A stretch of 64,000 nucleotides of DNA from the NCBI RefSeq assembly GCF_902459655.1, contig NZ_CABPSB010000003.1, positions 1 through 64,000 of the forward strand, given 5' to 3'. Both the position numbers and the translations under genes were made by a program. This document shows, in pieces, positions 19,181-28,015 of this stretch. This DNA is from Pandoraea anhela (lineage in GTDB: Bacteria > Pseudomonadota > Gammaproteobacteria > Burkholderiales > Burkholderiaceae). The notes below the pieces were generated by a model. The model did not search any database. It was not told where the DNA came from and saw only the letters and a list, made by a program, of their open reading frames with translations. Position 1 is the stretch's first letter. The number at the start of each line of letters is the position of its first letter.

Positions 19181-20287
19181 ATGCCACCATCGCTCTATCG
19201 GCGGGCTAGCCGAGTGTCTCGACAAGTCGTTGCGACCCTGCGCGCTGCCGCCTGCATCAGTCTCGCGTCCCTTGTCATGCTGAACGTCGCACAGGCGGCG
19301 CCGTGGGGTGTTGGCAACGGTGCCGAGGGGAGTGCCGATAGCAATGCCGGTCCGGCCTACGGGCCGGAGTTGCAGGGCTTCGACTATCCCTATCCGGTCA
19401 ATCGTTTCGACTTCACGTCGCAGCGTTTGCCGCTGCACATGGCCTATATCGATGTGAAGCCGACGCAGGCGAACGGCCGCACCGTCGTATTGCTGCATGG
19501 CAAGAACTTCTGTGCCGCGACGTGGCACGAGACCATCGACGCGCTTGCGGGGGCCGGCTATCGCGTGATCGCGCCGGATCAGATCGGGTTTTGCAAGTCG
19601 AGCAAGCCTGCGCAGTATCAGTACAGCTTCCAGCAACTGGCTAACAATACCCATGCGTTGCTCGCGTCGCTCGGCATCCCGTCGGCCACGATCATCGGCC
19701 ACTCGACCGGTGGCATGCTCGCTGCACGCTATGCGCTGATGTATCCGGGGCAGACGCAGCAGCTAGTGCTCGTCAATCCGATCGGACTGGAAGACTGGAA
19801 GGCGCTGGGTGTGCCATCCAGGACGGTGGACGAGTGGTTCGATCGCGAATTGCGCACGAGTGCGCCGGGTATTCGCCGATATGAACAGTCGACGTACTAC
19901 GCCGGGCAATGGAGCGATCGCTACGAACCATGGGTGCAGATGCTCGCGGGGATGTATCGCGGTCCGGGCAAGCGGATCGTGGCGTGGAATTCGGCGTTGC
20001 TCTACGACATGATCTATACGCAGCCGGTCGTCTACGAACTCGGTGAGATTCGTGTGCCCACGTTGCTGATGATCGGCGATAAGGATACGACGGCCATCGG
20101 CAAGGATTTCTCGCCGCCCGAGGTGCAGGCGCGCATTGGTCATTATGCGGAACTCGCCAGGACCACGCATGCCACGATTCCGGATTCGACTCTCGTCGAA
20201 TTCCCCGATCTGGGACATGCCCCGCAGATGCAAGACCCGGCGGCTTTCCACAAGGCGCTGCTCGCCGGGCTGGCGGCGCTACGCTAA
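19181..20287 (+). CDS. Exported alpha/beta hydrolase
   Basis: 368 residues from the ATG at 19181, chosen because it gives a normal signal peptide (RASRVSRQVVATLRAA, then a hydrophobic core ending VAQAAPW). The fold is classical: oxyanion loop VVLLHGKNFCAATW, nucleophile in GHSTGGM, acid in MIGDKDTTAIG and histidine in FPDLGHAPQ. It resembles periplasmic haloalkane-dehalogenase-like or epoxide-hydrolase-like esterases. The substrate is not deducible. It has its own 697-bp upstream spacer with the GntR/FCD regulator on the other side. Confidence 0.85.
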   Translation: MPPSLYRRASRVSRQVVATLRAAACISLASLVMLNVAQAAPWGVGNGAEGSADSNAGPAYGPELQGFDYPYPVNRFDFTSQRLPLHMAYIDVKPTQANGRTVVLLHGKNFCAATWHETIDALAGAGYRVIAPDQIGFCKSSKPAQYQYSFQQLANNTHALLASLGIPSATIIGHSTGGMLAARYALMYPGQTQQLVLVNPIGLEDWKALGVPSRTVDEWFDRELRTSAPGIRRYEQSTYYAGQWSDRYEPWVQMLAGMYRGPGKRIVAWNSALLYDMIYTQPVVYELGEIRVPTLLMIGDKDTTAIGKDFSPPEVQARIGHYAELARTTHATIPDSTLVEFPDLGHAPQMQDPAAFHKALLAGLAALR

Positions 20288-20391
20288 TTCGACATGGCGC
20301 TCACCGATGCGCCCTTTGCACACCATCGATAAGCCTATCGGCAAAGGCGTCGGCGGCGGCGAGTGCTTGCCATCGAGCGTTGCCAGCCCGA

Positions 20392-20437
20392 GGGGGCGAG
20401 GGGTCGAGGGGGCGAGGGGTCGAGGGGGCGAGGGGGC
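20392..20437. repeat. G-rich 16-bp tandem repeat
   Basis: Two perfect copies and one degenerate copy of GGGGGCGAGGGGTCGA lie between two convergent genes. Several G runs of four or five lie close together, so the plus strand has G-quadruplex potential. Confidence 0.8.
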
Positions 20438-20468
20438 GGTGCGGCACCCGCGACGGAATCGGAAGACG

Positions 20469-21059
20469 TCAGGACGCTCGCCTGTTGGCGTGAAACGGTA
20501 ACGTCACGAGTCCGACGAGGTATCGCGCCGTCGTCGAGGCCGGATTGTAAAAGCCGATCGGCTGATCGAGCCGCATGGCGAGGCAATCGCCGGCGTCGAG
20601 CCGCCAGGTCGTGTTGCCGAACGTAATCTCGATCGTGCCATCGATGATCCAGATCTGCTGCCAGACCTCGTTGTCCCTCGTGCCGGCGTCATAGGCAACG
20701 CGCTCGCCCGCCGGGAACCGGATCTCCGCGAACTGGAGCGGCGACGGTTGCGACGGCGAAAGATTACGTCTCACATACCCCGAATCCGGATCGGTCCACA
20801 CCGGCTGGTCGGCGTGTCGGGCAAGCGGCGAGGGCGGCGTGTCTTGCGCTGCATGCTCCTCGAAGAGCGACGCCAGCGTGACGTCGAGCGCCGTGGCGAG
20901 CTTGTCCAGCACGTTGGCCGTGGGACTCGTCTGCGCGCGCTCGATGAGCGAGATGTTCGACCGGCTCACGCCACTGCGCTCAGCCAGCGTATCGAGGGAG
21001 TAGCCGCGCTCGCTGCGCAGGTCGCGCACTCGGCGGGCGATGCGTTCATTGATATCCAT
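20469..21059 (-). CDS. XRE-family regulator with a C-terminal cupin domain
   Basis: 196 residues. The lambda-repressor-like helix-turn-helix is at residues ~7-62 (LAERSGVSRSNISLIERAQTSPT), and a small cupin barrel follows from ~105 (PAGERVAYDAGTRDNEVWQQIWIIDG). This is the common HTH-plus-cupin architecture of regulators that sense small molecules. Directly upstream of its ATG are two copies of a palindromic site (21065-21076 and 21087-21098), so it almost certainly regulates itself and probably also the divergent acetyltransferase gene. Confidence 0.9.
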   Translation of the reverse strand: MDINERIARRVRDLRSERGYSLDTLAERSGVSRSNISLIERAQTSPTANVLDKLATALDVTLASLFEEHAAQDTPPSPLARHADQPVWTDPDSGYVRRNLSPSQPSPLQFAEIRFPAGERVAYDAGTRDNEVWQQIWIIDGTIEITFGNTTWRLDAGDCLAMRLDQPIGFYNPASTTARYLVGLVTLPFHANRRAS

Positions 21060-21062
21060 GAT

Positions 21063-21100
21063 GTCCAGTTTACTGGAAATTTATTTCTAGTAAACTGGAC
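21063..21100. promoter_or_regulatory. Tandem operator for the XRE-cupin regulator
   Basis: A perfect 12-bp inverted repeat, GTCCAGTTTACT (21063-21074) and AGTAAACTGGAC (21089-21100), begins three bases from the regulator start codon. Each arm is itself part of a palindrome: CCAGTttACTGG (21065-21076) and CTAGTaaACTGG (21087-21098). The two sites are centred 22 bp apart, two helical turns, so two dimers could bind on the same face. Confidence 0.8.
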
Positions 21101-21200
21101 GCCAATGAGGATAACGTTGAGAATGTCGCGAATGCGGCCCACGTCTGGCTTCGGATCATCGGCGGTCATCGGTCGCCAGATGCTGCCGTACGTCACCGTA

Positions 21201-21240
21201 CAGCGCCATACAGAGCCATACAGCGCCATACCGCGCCATT
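21201..21240. repeat. 10-bp imperfect tandem repeat, 4 copies
   Basis: Four units of the form CAGCGCCATA lie between the operator and the acetyltransferase start. Confidence 0.8.
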
Positions 21241-21268
21241 CACGTCACCTGCTTGCGGAACCCATGAA

Positions 21269-21790
21269 ATGACTGCTTCCTCCTCGTCGTCCAACTCGCT
21301 GACGATTCGCGACGCCACCGATGCCGACCTCCCGGTCATTCGCGACATCTACAACGACGCCGTCGAGCACACCACCGCCATCTGGAACGAGATCCTCGTC
21401 GACCTCGACAATCGTCGCGAGTGGCTGGCCGCGCGTCTGAAGCGCGGCTATCCGGTGATTGTCGCCGAGCGCGACGGCAAGACCGTAGGGTATGCGTCGT
21501 TCGGCGACTGGCGCGCCTTCGACGGCTATCGTCATACCGTCGAACATTCGATATACATCGACGGGCATGCACGCGGCGGCGGCATCGGCGAAGCGCTGAT
21601 GCGCGCCCTCATCGAGCGCGCTCGCGCGGCCGACGTGCATGTGATGATCGCGGCCATCGAAGCCGGGAATGCGCCGTCGATTCGCCTGCATGAAAAGTTG
21701 GGCTTTCGCACGGTCGGCACGTTCAGCGAAGTCGGCACGAAGTTCGGCCGCTGGCTCGATCTCACCTGCATGGAGTTGCGTATCGCGTAA
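21269..21790 (+). CDS. GNAT acetyltransferase, phosphinothricin/methionine-sulfoximine type
   Basis: 173 residues. The sequence follows the Pat/MddA/YncA group: TIRDATDADLPVIRDIYNDAVEHTTAIWNE at the N-terminus, the GYASFGDWRAFDGYRHTVEHSIYI stretch and motif A with RGGGIGEALMRALI. The conserved GNAPSIRLHEKLGF and GRWLDLTCMEL follow. Family members acetylate the amino group of glutamate analogues such as phosphinothricin or methionine sulfoximine. Its spacer is shared with the divergent XRE-cupin gene and contains that regulator's operator. Confidence 0.85.
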   Translation: MTASSSSSNSLTIRDATDADLPVIRDIYNDAVEHTTAIWNEILVDLDNRREWLAARLKRGYPVIVAERDGKTVGYASFGDWRAFDGYRHTVEHSIYIDGHARGGGIGEALMRALIERARAADVHVMIAAIEAGNAPSIRLHEKLGFRTVGTFSEVGTKFGRWLDLTCMELRIA

Positions 21791-21860
21791 CGGCCGGACG
21801 ATCGATCCCGACCGCGTCAGCGCTGCGCACCGAACGGGACATGGCGCATAATGTCGCGCC

Positions 21861-22544
21861 ATGTCCCGAACACAACGTCTCTTCTCATTGATGCAACTGC
21901 TGCGCCGTCACCGTTATCCGGTGGCAGGTGCGGCGCTTGCCGACTCGCTCGGCGTGAGCTTGCGCACGCTTTATCGGGACATCGCCGAATTGCAGTCTCA
22001 GGGGGCGCATATCGAAGGCGCGCCGGGGTTGGGGTACGTCCTCAAGCCGGGCTTCATGCTGCCGCCGCTGATGTTCTCGGAAGAGGAAATCGAAGCGATC
22101 GTGCTCGGCTCGCGCTGGGTCGCCAAGCGCACCGACGGCGCGCTGGCCGATGCCGCGGCGAATGCGCTGGCGAAGATCGCAGCGGTGCTGCCGGCGGATT
22201 TGCGTGCGTCGCTGGAGGCGTCGACGTTGCTCATCGGCCCCGGCGATCCGCTGCCGCCGATGATCGTCGATCTGACCGACATTCGCGAGGCCATTCGCGC
22301 CGAGCGCAAACTGCATCTGTCCTACCGTGATGAAGCCGGCCGCATGTCCGAGCGAGTCGTCTGGCCGTTCGCGCTGGGCTTCTTCGATCGCGTTCGCATG
22401 ATCGTCGCGTGGTGCGAGTTGCGCGATGACTTCCGAAGCTTCCGCTGCGATCGTATCGAAGCAATGACGGCGACGGGAACCCGCTATCCGCGCGGGCGTC
22501 GCGCGCTGCTCAAGTCGTGGCGGGAGACGATCGGCAAAGGCTGA
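21861..22544 (+). CDS. YafY-type transcriptional regulator with WYL domain
   Basis: 227 residues. An N-terminal DeoR-like helix-turn-helix (MSRTQRLFSLMQLLRRHR, LADSLGVSLRTLYRDIAEL) is followed by a WYL ligand-binding domain. The latter contains LHLSYRDEAGRMSERVVWPFALGFFDRVRMIVAWCELR; the WYL triad appears here as the W-P-F-A-L variant. Such regulators often sit beside VOC-fold genes, as here at 22806. The ligand is unknown. Confidence 0.88.
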   Translation: MSRTQRLFSLMQLLRRHRYPVAGAALADSLGVSLRTLYRDIAELQSQGAHIEGAPGLGYVLKPGFMLPPLMFSEEEIEAIVLGSRWVAKRTDGALADAAANALAKIAAVLPADLRASLEASTLLIGPGDPLPPMIVDLTDIREAIRAERKLHLSYRDEAGRMSERVVWPFALGFFDRVRMIVAWCELRDDFRSFRCDRIEAMTATGTRYPRGRRALLKSWRETIGKG

Positions 22545-22805
22545 TGACGTATCGGCTTTGCTGGGGCATAAAGGGGGCATCAAGGGCGCATAAAGCACGA
22601 GAGACGCACGAGAGACATGCGTGAAAAACGGCGTAGCGATAGGTGCCCCGGGGTTTCAAATCTGCGTTCGAATACTGACAAAATCTGACAGCATGCCTTC
22701 GTACGATGACGTTCATGACAGCGCGCAACAGTGTTCGGTTGACAGGCAATCGATACGGCGTTGTCCATCCAAAACGACATCGATAACGAACGACAGGAGC
22801 CCGTC

Positions 22806-23180
22806 ATGCTGCATCCCGACATGATCAATTTGTACGTTGCCAGTCCACCCGAGAGCGCCGGCTTTTATTCGGAGCTGTTCGATATGGAGCCGGTGGAAGC
22901 GTCGCCAGGGTTTGCGCTGTTTGCATTTCCTTCGGGCATGAAGCTCGGCCTGTGGGCGCGCTTCTCCGTGGCACCGACGGCGATCGCGCCGCCGGGCGGC
23001 AGCGAGATGGTGTTTCCGGTGGCGTCGTATTCGCACGTCGATGCGACGTGGGAGGACTGGAGCGCGCGGGGCATCACGATTCTTCAGGCGCCGACCACCA
23101 TGGACTTCGGCCGTACGTTCGTCGCATCCGACCCGGATGGGCATCGCCTGCGTGTGTATCGCCTTGCCGAGAATCGCTGA
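22806..23180 (+). CDS. VOC (glyoxalase/bleomycin-resistance-like) protein
   Basis: 124 residues from the ATG at 22806, with AGGAG seven bases upstream; the extension to a TTG at 22761 is unnecessary. It has two beta-alpha-beta-beta-beta modules: INLYVASPPESAGFYSELFDMEP and a second from SYSHVDATWEDWSARGI to FVASDPDGHRLRVYRL. The D-P-D-G-H-R-L-R strand is typical of VOC proteins. The usual first-strand metal histidine is replaced (N-L-Y-V), so a glyoxalase reaction is doubtful. It probably belongs with the WYL regulator gene upstream. Confidence 0.85.
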   Translation: MLHPDMINLYVASPPESAGFYSELFDMEPVEASPGFALFAFPSGMKLGLWARFSVAPTAIAPPGGSEMVFPVASYSHVDATWEDWSARGITILQAPTTMDFGRTFVASDPDGHRLRVYRLAENR

Positions 23181-23536
23181 GCGCTGATCGGCGTTGTCCG
23201 GCGCGAGTCGGTCGGGCCAGCCGGGTGCCCTATACGAGCGGCACCCTCGGCCCTTCCTGCTCTCGCTATTGCACTGCCTTTGCTACTGGTAACGCGACAT
23301 CAACTGCTGGTACATCGACTGCAACTGCAACTTCGACATCAACTGCTGGTACATCGACTGCAACTGCAACTTCGACATCAACTGCTGGTACATCGACTAC
23401 AACTGCAACTTCGACATCAACTGCTGGTACATCGATATCAACAGCCACTTCGACATCAACATCAACGGCTGCTACTGCTACACCACCTGCCATTGCGTTA
23501 CGGCGTGACCGCCGTTTCTCTCCTCCACCTCATGCT
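23181..23536. other. Spacer containing a minisatellite
   Basis: About 350 bp between convergent genes, half of it occupied by a 39-bp tandem array. Open frames run through the array on both strands (Thr/Ser/Ala-rich on plus, Val/Asp-rich on minus). This is an inevitable effect of a repeat whose length is a multiple of three, and I see no independent evidence of coding. Confidence 0.6.
23295..23470. repeat. 39-bp minisatellite, about 4.5 copies
   Basis: Copies start at 23295, 23334, 23373 and 23412, with a partial copy from 23451. Each begins CGACATCAACTGCTGGTACA. The first two copies are identical, the third differs by one base and the fourth has several differences, so the array decays towards its right edge. 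Confidence 0.95.
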
Positions 23537-24337
23537 TCACTTTGCCGACGCCGTTTTTACGAGCACCGGCGTATCGCGGTACTGCGTGGGGAAAATGCGC
23601 TTGAGATCCTTCACTTTCGGCAGATCGTTGATCACGATGTACGGATAGTTCGGGTGCTCGGTCAGAAAGTCCTGGTGATACGTCTCGGCGGCATAGAAGC
23701 CCGTGTACTTCTCGACCTTCGTGGCGATGGGTTTGTTGTAGACGTGCGAAGCGTCCAGTTGCGCGATGTAAGCGGTGGCGACCTGCCGTTGCGCATCGTT
23801 CATCGGGAACACCGCCGACCGGTACTGCGTGCCGCTGTCCGGGCCCTGACGGTTCACTTCCGTCGGGTTGTGCGCCACCGAGAAGTAGATTTGCAGCAGC
23901 TTGCCGTAAGACACCTGCTGCGGATCGAAAGTCACCTGCACCGATTCGGCGTGCCCGGTCGACCCCGTGCCGACCGTCTCGTAGTCTGCCGTCTTGGCGC
24001 TGCCGCCGGCGTAGCCGGACTCGGCCTTCGTCACGCCCTTCACGTGCTGGAAGACGCCCTGAACGCCCCAGAAGCAGCCGCCGGCGAAAACCGCCGTTTC
24101 CGTGCGGGCACCCGTGGACGGCATGTCGAGTTTCGGCGCTGCGATGACGACGGCGTTTTCGGCTCCGAAGGCGAACGCGCCGGACTGCCAGGCGAAGATG
24201 CCGGCGGCGACGGCAGCCGTGCCGATCAGCGCGCGTCGCAAATGGGAGACCGGCGACGCTTGACGGCGGGACGGGGCGACGTCGTTGCACCCGGGGTGAT
24301 GCGGTTGTTGCGGTTGGTGCGAATTGAGCTTGGCCAT
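23537..24337 (-). CDS. msrA: Exported peptide methionine-S-sulfoxide reductase
   Basis: 266 residues. The N-terminal ~60 residues are a basic leader and one hydrophobic helix (LRRALIGTAAVAAGIFAW), so the enzyme is periplasmic or membrane-anchored. The catalytic domain follows with nucleophile C88 in AGGCFWG and the family motifs SGYAGG, YETVGTGSTGHAESVQVTFDP and FSVAHNPT. It reduces the S-sulfoxide of methionine in exported proteins. It is last in the order msrB, dipZ-like gene, msrA, with a 156-bp gap before it that could contain its own promoter. No resolving cysteine cluster is present near the C-terminus, so it probably depends on an external thiol donor. Confidence 0.92.
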   Translation of the reverse strand: MAKLNSHQPQQPHHPGCNDVAPSRRQASPVSHLRRALIGTAAVAAGIFAWQSGAFAFGAENAVVIAAPKLDMPSTGARTETAVFAGGCFWGVQGVFQHVKGVTKAESGYAGGSAKTADYETVGTGSTGHAESVQVTFDPQQVSYGKLLQIYFSVAHNPTEVNRQGPDSGTQYRSAVFPMNDAQRQVATAYIAQLDASHVYNKPIATKVEKYTGFYAAETYHQDFLTEHPNYPYIVINDLPKVKDLKRIFPTQYRDTPVLVKTASAK

Positions 24338-24493
24338 CTGAATACTCCCGGCGTCGACGGACGCCTCGGTTGTGGCGTTAATTAAGAGACTTGGCGTTTG
24401 CGGCTGTCGCCCCCGCTAGCGCGGCATGCTGCGAGGACCTCATCTGTCGTATCGATAACGCGGCTTCATACATCGGTGTGACTACCTCGTCGG

Positions 24494-26350
24494 TCAACCG
24501 AACGTGAAGGCGTAGGCAGACGCCCCGGCGTCGAAAAACTCGATGCTGAACGTGTGGTCGCGCACCTCACCCGTCTGACGGACCAACTGGTACAGGCGCT
24601 GCGACGTTACGGTGCCGGTGCCGTCCGCTGCCACGTCGGTGCCATGGGCGTTGCCGGGCGCCTCACCGTCGAGCGTCACGCGAAAGCGCACCGGCTTGCC
24701 GTTGACGTCAGGACCGAGCACGAGATGCAGGTCGCGAGCATGGAAGCGATAGACGATGCGTGCGCCGACTTGCGCTGCCGTGGCCTGCTCAGGGCCGACC
24801 TTCCATTGCCCGGCAAGCCCCCAGTTGTTGAGCGACGGCGTCGAGGGGGCGCGGTAGTCGCTGACGGCATCCTTCACGGCGCCGCCCGGCGAAGTGAAGT
24901 TCTCGGCGCGCTCGTAGCCGACATACGTTTCCGGCGAGCGAACGTCGCCCATGTCGGCGGCCTGCTGAACGCCAGCGGCCTTGACGTCGGTAATGCCGTC
25001 GGCGACCTGGGCGGCGCCGGCTTCGCGCAGCAACTGCTGAATCACGCGCTCCGATTCGGCGTAGTTGCCCTCACCGAAGTGGTGATAGCGCACGCGACCC
25101 TGCGCGTCGACAAAGTAATGCGCCGGCCAGTACTGATTGTTGAAGTTGCGCCAGATGGCGAAGTTGTTATCGATGGCGACCGGGTAATCGACGCCGAGAT
25201 CGTGCACGGCCTTCTTCACGTTGTCGATGTCGCGCTCGAAGGCGAATTCCGGCGCGTGCACGCCGATAACGACGAGCCCCTGATCGCGATACTTCTGAGC
25301 CCACGCTTTCACGTACGGCAGCGTGCGCAGGCAGTTGATGCAGGAGTACGTCCAAAAATCGACGAGCACCACTTTGCCGCGAAGGGCCTGTGCCGTGAGC
25401 GGCGGCGAATTGAGCCATTGCACGGCGCCGTCGATCGACGGCAGTTGACCCTCGACGGGCAGCGGTGCGGGGGCGCTGGCCGCCGTGCGAACCATGGCAG
25501 GGCCACCCGGGGTGGCGTCGGTTGCCGATGCGTTCTGCGCAGAGGTGTCGGGGGCGGCGCGGTTCGCGCCATCGACGTTGCTAGCGCTATTGCCACCGTT
25601 GCCCCGGCCGCCGAGCTGGTCGACCAGACGCTGTTCGATGCCGCCGGTCGACGCCGTCGACAACCGGGCGAGGGCACCCGTGTCGAGACCCAGCGCGATG
25701 GCGCCGACACCCGCGAGCATCAGACCGCCCAGCACGCGGCGAATCCATTCGCCTGCGCCGAGTGAGCGCTTCATGGTGGCGAATACGCGTCCGCCCACGA
25801 GCAACGCCAGCGCCAGCGAGGTCGCAGCGCCCGCCGCATACGCGATCAGCAGCAATGTCGTGCCGACACTCGCGCCTTGCAGGGCTGCTCCCGTGAGTAC
25901 CAGACCGAGGATCGGGCCGGCGCAAGGCGCCCAGAGCAGGCCCGTGGCAATGCCGAGCAGAAACGATGCGCCCGGCCCGGCGCCTTTCGATTCGCCCCCT
26001 GAAACGGTGCCATCGCCCTGCGCAGATTGCGTCAGACGATTGCCGAGCGAGACGAGCGGGTGTGTCAGGCGTTCGGCCAGTTTCGGCAGCAGCAGCGTGG
26101 CACCGAACACGGCGACGAGTGCGAGGGCGAGCCAGCGCCCGTACTGGTTGGCTTGCACGACCCAGCTACCACCGACGGCGGCAAGCGTGGCGACGACGGC
26201 GAACATCAGTACCATGCCGGCGAGCATCGGCAGTACGCTGCGCGAGAACGACTGGCCGGCACGTGAGAACACGAACGGCAGCACCGGCAGAATGCACGGG
26301 CTGACGATCGTCAGAATCCCACCGAGGTAGGCAAGGATGAGCAATGTCAT
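24494..26350 (-). CDS. DipZ-like thiol-disulfide protein: CcdA membrane domain plus TlpA-like domain
   Basis: 618 residues from the ATG at 26350, with AAGGAG seven bases upstream. Residues 1-225 form a CcdA-type electron-carrying membrane domain with the paired cysteines C19 (SPCILP) and C143 (APCAGP). A flexible Ala/Gly/Asn-rich linker (~240-300) leads to a periplasmic thioredoxin-like domain with C337-IN-C340 (TYSCINCLRTLPY). The ~150-residue C-terminal beta domain is typical of DipZ. It should pass electrons from cytoplasmic thioredoxin to the flanking exported MsrB and MsrA. The msrB gene starts upstream with a ~20-bp gap. Confidence 0.92.
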   Translation of the reverse strand: MTLLILAYLGGILTIVSPCILPVLPFVFSRAGQSFSRSVLPMLAGMVLMFAVVATLAAVGGSWVVQANQYGRWLALALVAVFGATLLLPKLAERLTHPLVSLGNRLTQSAQGDGTVSGGESKGAGPGASFLLGIATGLLWAPCAGPILGLVLTGAALQGASVGTTLLLIAYAAGAATSLALALLVGGRVFATMKRSLGAGEWIRRVLGGLMLAGVGAIALGLDTGALARLSTASTGGIEQRLVDQLGGRGNGGNSASNVDGANRAAPDTSAQNASATDATPGGPAMVRTAASAPAPLPVEGQLPSIDGAVQWLNSPPLTAQALRGKVVLVDFWTYSCINCLRTLPYVKAWAQKYRDQGLVVIGVHAPEFAFERDIDNVKKAVHDLGVDYPVAIDNNFAIWRNFNNQYWPAHYFVDAQGRVRYHHFGEGNYAESERVIQQLLREAGAAQVADGITDVKAAGVQQAADMGDVRSPETYVGYERAENFTSPGGAVKDAVSDYRAPSTPSLNNWGLAGQWKVGPEQATAAQVGARIVYRFHARDLHLVLGPDVNGKPVRFRVTLDGEAPGNAHGTDVAADGTGTVTSQRLYQLVRQTGEVRDHTFSIEFFDAGASAYAFTFG

Positions 26351-26370
26351 GAAACGCTCCTTGGGCGACG

Positions 26371-27015
26371 TCAGGCGGCTTGCGCGCGGAAGGTCATCGC
26401 CAGACCGTTCATGCAATAGCGCAGACCGGTCGGTTTCGGGCCGTCATCGAATACATGGCCCAGATGACCGCCGCAGCGGCTGCAATGCACTTCGGTGCGA
26501 ATCATGCCGAACGTGGTGTCGGTTCGGGTACCCACGGCTTTGTCGAGCGGTGTCCAGAAGCTTGGCCAGCCGGTATGGCTGTCGAATTTGGTGCGCGACG
26601 AGAACAGCGGCTGCGCGCAACCGGCGCATGCGAAGGTGCCCGCGCGATGCTCGTCGTTCAACGGGCTGGAGTAGGGCCGCTCCGTGCCTTCCTGACGCAG
26701 AATTTCGTACTGTCCCGGCGAGAGACGTCGGCGCCATTCGGCATCGCTGTACGCGACTTCGAAATGCTCGGCGGCGCTCGCGCGACGGGTGTCGTCGGCG
26801 CGCGCGGGGCGCACCAGACGCGGCACCAGCCCGGCGGCCACGGCGGTCGCGGCGGCAGTCGCGCTCAGCAGGAAGACCCGGCGGGCGGGTGTCGCGCCGG
26901 CGTCGGTGGCCGTTGCCCCGGTTCGGGCGGCATTGCGCGACGCGTACGGCTGGTGCGACTGATGCGGCTCGATCGGTTTGCGGGGCTTGGGCGGATACAA
27001 ATCGGACAATCTCAT
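26371..27015 (-). CDS. msrB: Exported peptide methionine-R-sulfoxide reductase
   Basis: 214 residues. The leader contains a twin-arginine-like ARRVFLL followed by a hydrophobic stretch (44-65) and a cleavage-like ARA. The catalytic domain has zinc ligands C130/C133 and C178/C181, the HTGWPSFW motif and nucleophile C201 in RYCMNG. It reduces the R-sulfoxide of methionine outside the cytoplasm. It is the first gene of the repair operon and divergent from the response regulator gene at 27263. Confidence 0.92.
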   Translation of the reverse strand: MRLSDLYPPKPRKPIEPHQSHQPYASRNAARTGATATDAGATPARRVFLLSATAAATAVAAGLVPRLVRPARADDTRRASAAEHFEVAYSDAEWRRRLSPGQYEILRQEGTERPYSSPLNDEHRAGTFACAGCAQPLFSSRTKFDSHTGWPSFWTPLDKAVGTRTDTTFGMIRTEVHCSRCGGHLGHVFDDGPKPTGLRYCMNGLAMTFRAQAA

Positions 27016-27262
27016 GACATCCTCCGGTCAGTGGGACGATCCGGGGTGGGCTGGCCACGCCGCAGCAAAATCGGGGAGCGCGTCGGCGGTGGTACGGCAC
27101 AGAGGGGGTCCACGCCGGATCGATGGCTGAAGGTTAGTGCGCCGGCGATGGCGAAGTCCTCACGTAAAATTAAACAATTCGTGATACCTCTTAAGGCGTG
27201 TTCTGCGCACAATGGGGGGCATCACCACTCATGTCCCTCACTTTTCGGGAGCCGCCCGTTCG

Positions 27263-28015
27263 ATGGAATCGCCGCGCCGTGTTCTGCTCGTCGAAGACGA
27301 CGTGCATATCGCCGACCTGCTCTCGCTGCATCTGCGCGACGAGCGCTTTGACGTCGTGCATTGCGCCGACGGCAACGAGGGCCTGCGCCGTCTGGCCGAA
27401 GGCGGATGGGATGCCCTGATTCTCGACCTGATGCTGCCGGGTGTCGACGGGTTGGAAATTTGCCGCCGCGCCCGGGAGATGACGCGCTATACGCCCATCA
27501 TCATCACGAGCGCCCGCTCCAGCGAGGTCCACCGGATTCTCGGGCTGGAACTGGGCGCTGACGATTATCTCGCCAAGCCTTTCTCGGTGCTCGAACTCGT
27601 TGCCCGGGTCAAGGCGCTCATGCGCCGCGTCGATGCGCTCGCGCGCAATGCCCGCATGGAAGCGGGCAGTCTGGCGATTGCCGGGTTGTTCATCGATCCG
27701 ATCGCTCGCGAGGCGTCGCTCGCGGGCAAGCTGCTCGACCTTACGCCGCGCGAGTTCGATCTGCTGTACTTCTTCGCGCGTCAGCCAGGCAAGGTGTTCT
27801 CGCGCATGGATCTGCTCAACGCCGTGTGGGGCTATCAGCACGAGGGCTACGAACACACCGTCAATACGCACATCAATCGCTTGCGCGCGAAAATCGAGGC
27901 CGATCCGGCGCAACCGACGCGCATCCTGACCGTGTGGGGCCGCGGCTACAAGTTCGCGAACGACGGTGCGCCCGACGGTGCTGGCGGTGTGAGCGGTGAA
28001 GCAGGAGCTGCATGA
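27263..28015 (+). CDS. OmpR/PhoB-family response regulator
   Basis: 250 residues from the ATG at 27263; an in-frame start at 27212 would add 17 unconserved residues. The receiver domain has acidic pocket E11-D12-D13, phospho-acceptor D55 (LILDLMLPG) and K105. The C-terminal winged helix ends with VWGRGYKF. Its stop overlaps the kinase start (ATGA). With a 247-bp divergent spacer to msrB, the methionine sulfoxide repair operon is its likely target, comparable in logic to the HprRS control of msrPQ in E. coli. Confidence 0.92.
   Translation: MESPRRVLLVEDDVHIADLLSLHLRDERFDVVHCADGNEGLRRLAEGGWDALILDLMLPGVDGLEICRRAREMTRYTPIIITSARSSEVHRILGLELGADDYLAKPFSVLELVARVKALMRRVDALARNARMEAGSLAIAGLFIDPIAREASLAGKLLDLTPREFDLLYFFARQPGKVFSRMDLLNAVWGYQHEGYEHTVNTHINRLRAKIEADPAQPTRILTVWGRGYKFANDGAPDGAGGVSGEAGAA

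Noticed and set aside
23295-23470. CRISPR-like appearance of the 39-bp array
   Set aside because: The copies are contiguous with no unique spacers and there are no cas genes nearby.
22952-24385. 477-codon plus-strand frame including a Thr/Ser/Ala repeat
   Set aside because: It joins a VOC gene shadow, the 39-bp minisatellite and an msrA antisense frame. Only the repeat keeps it open.
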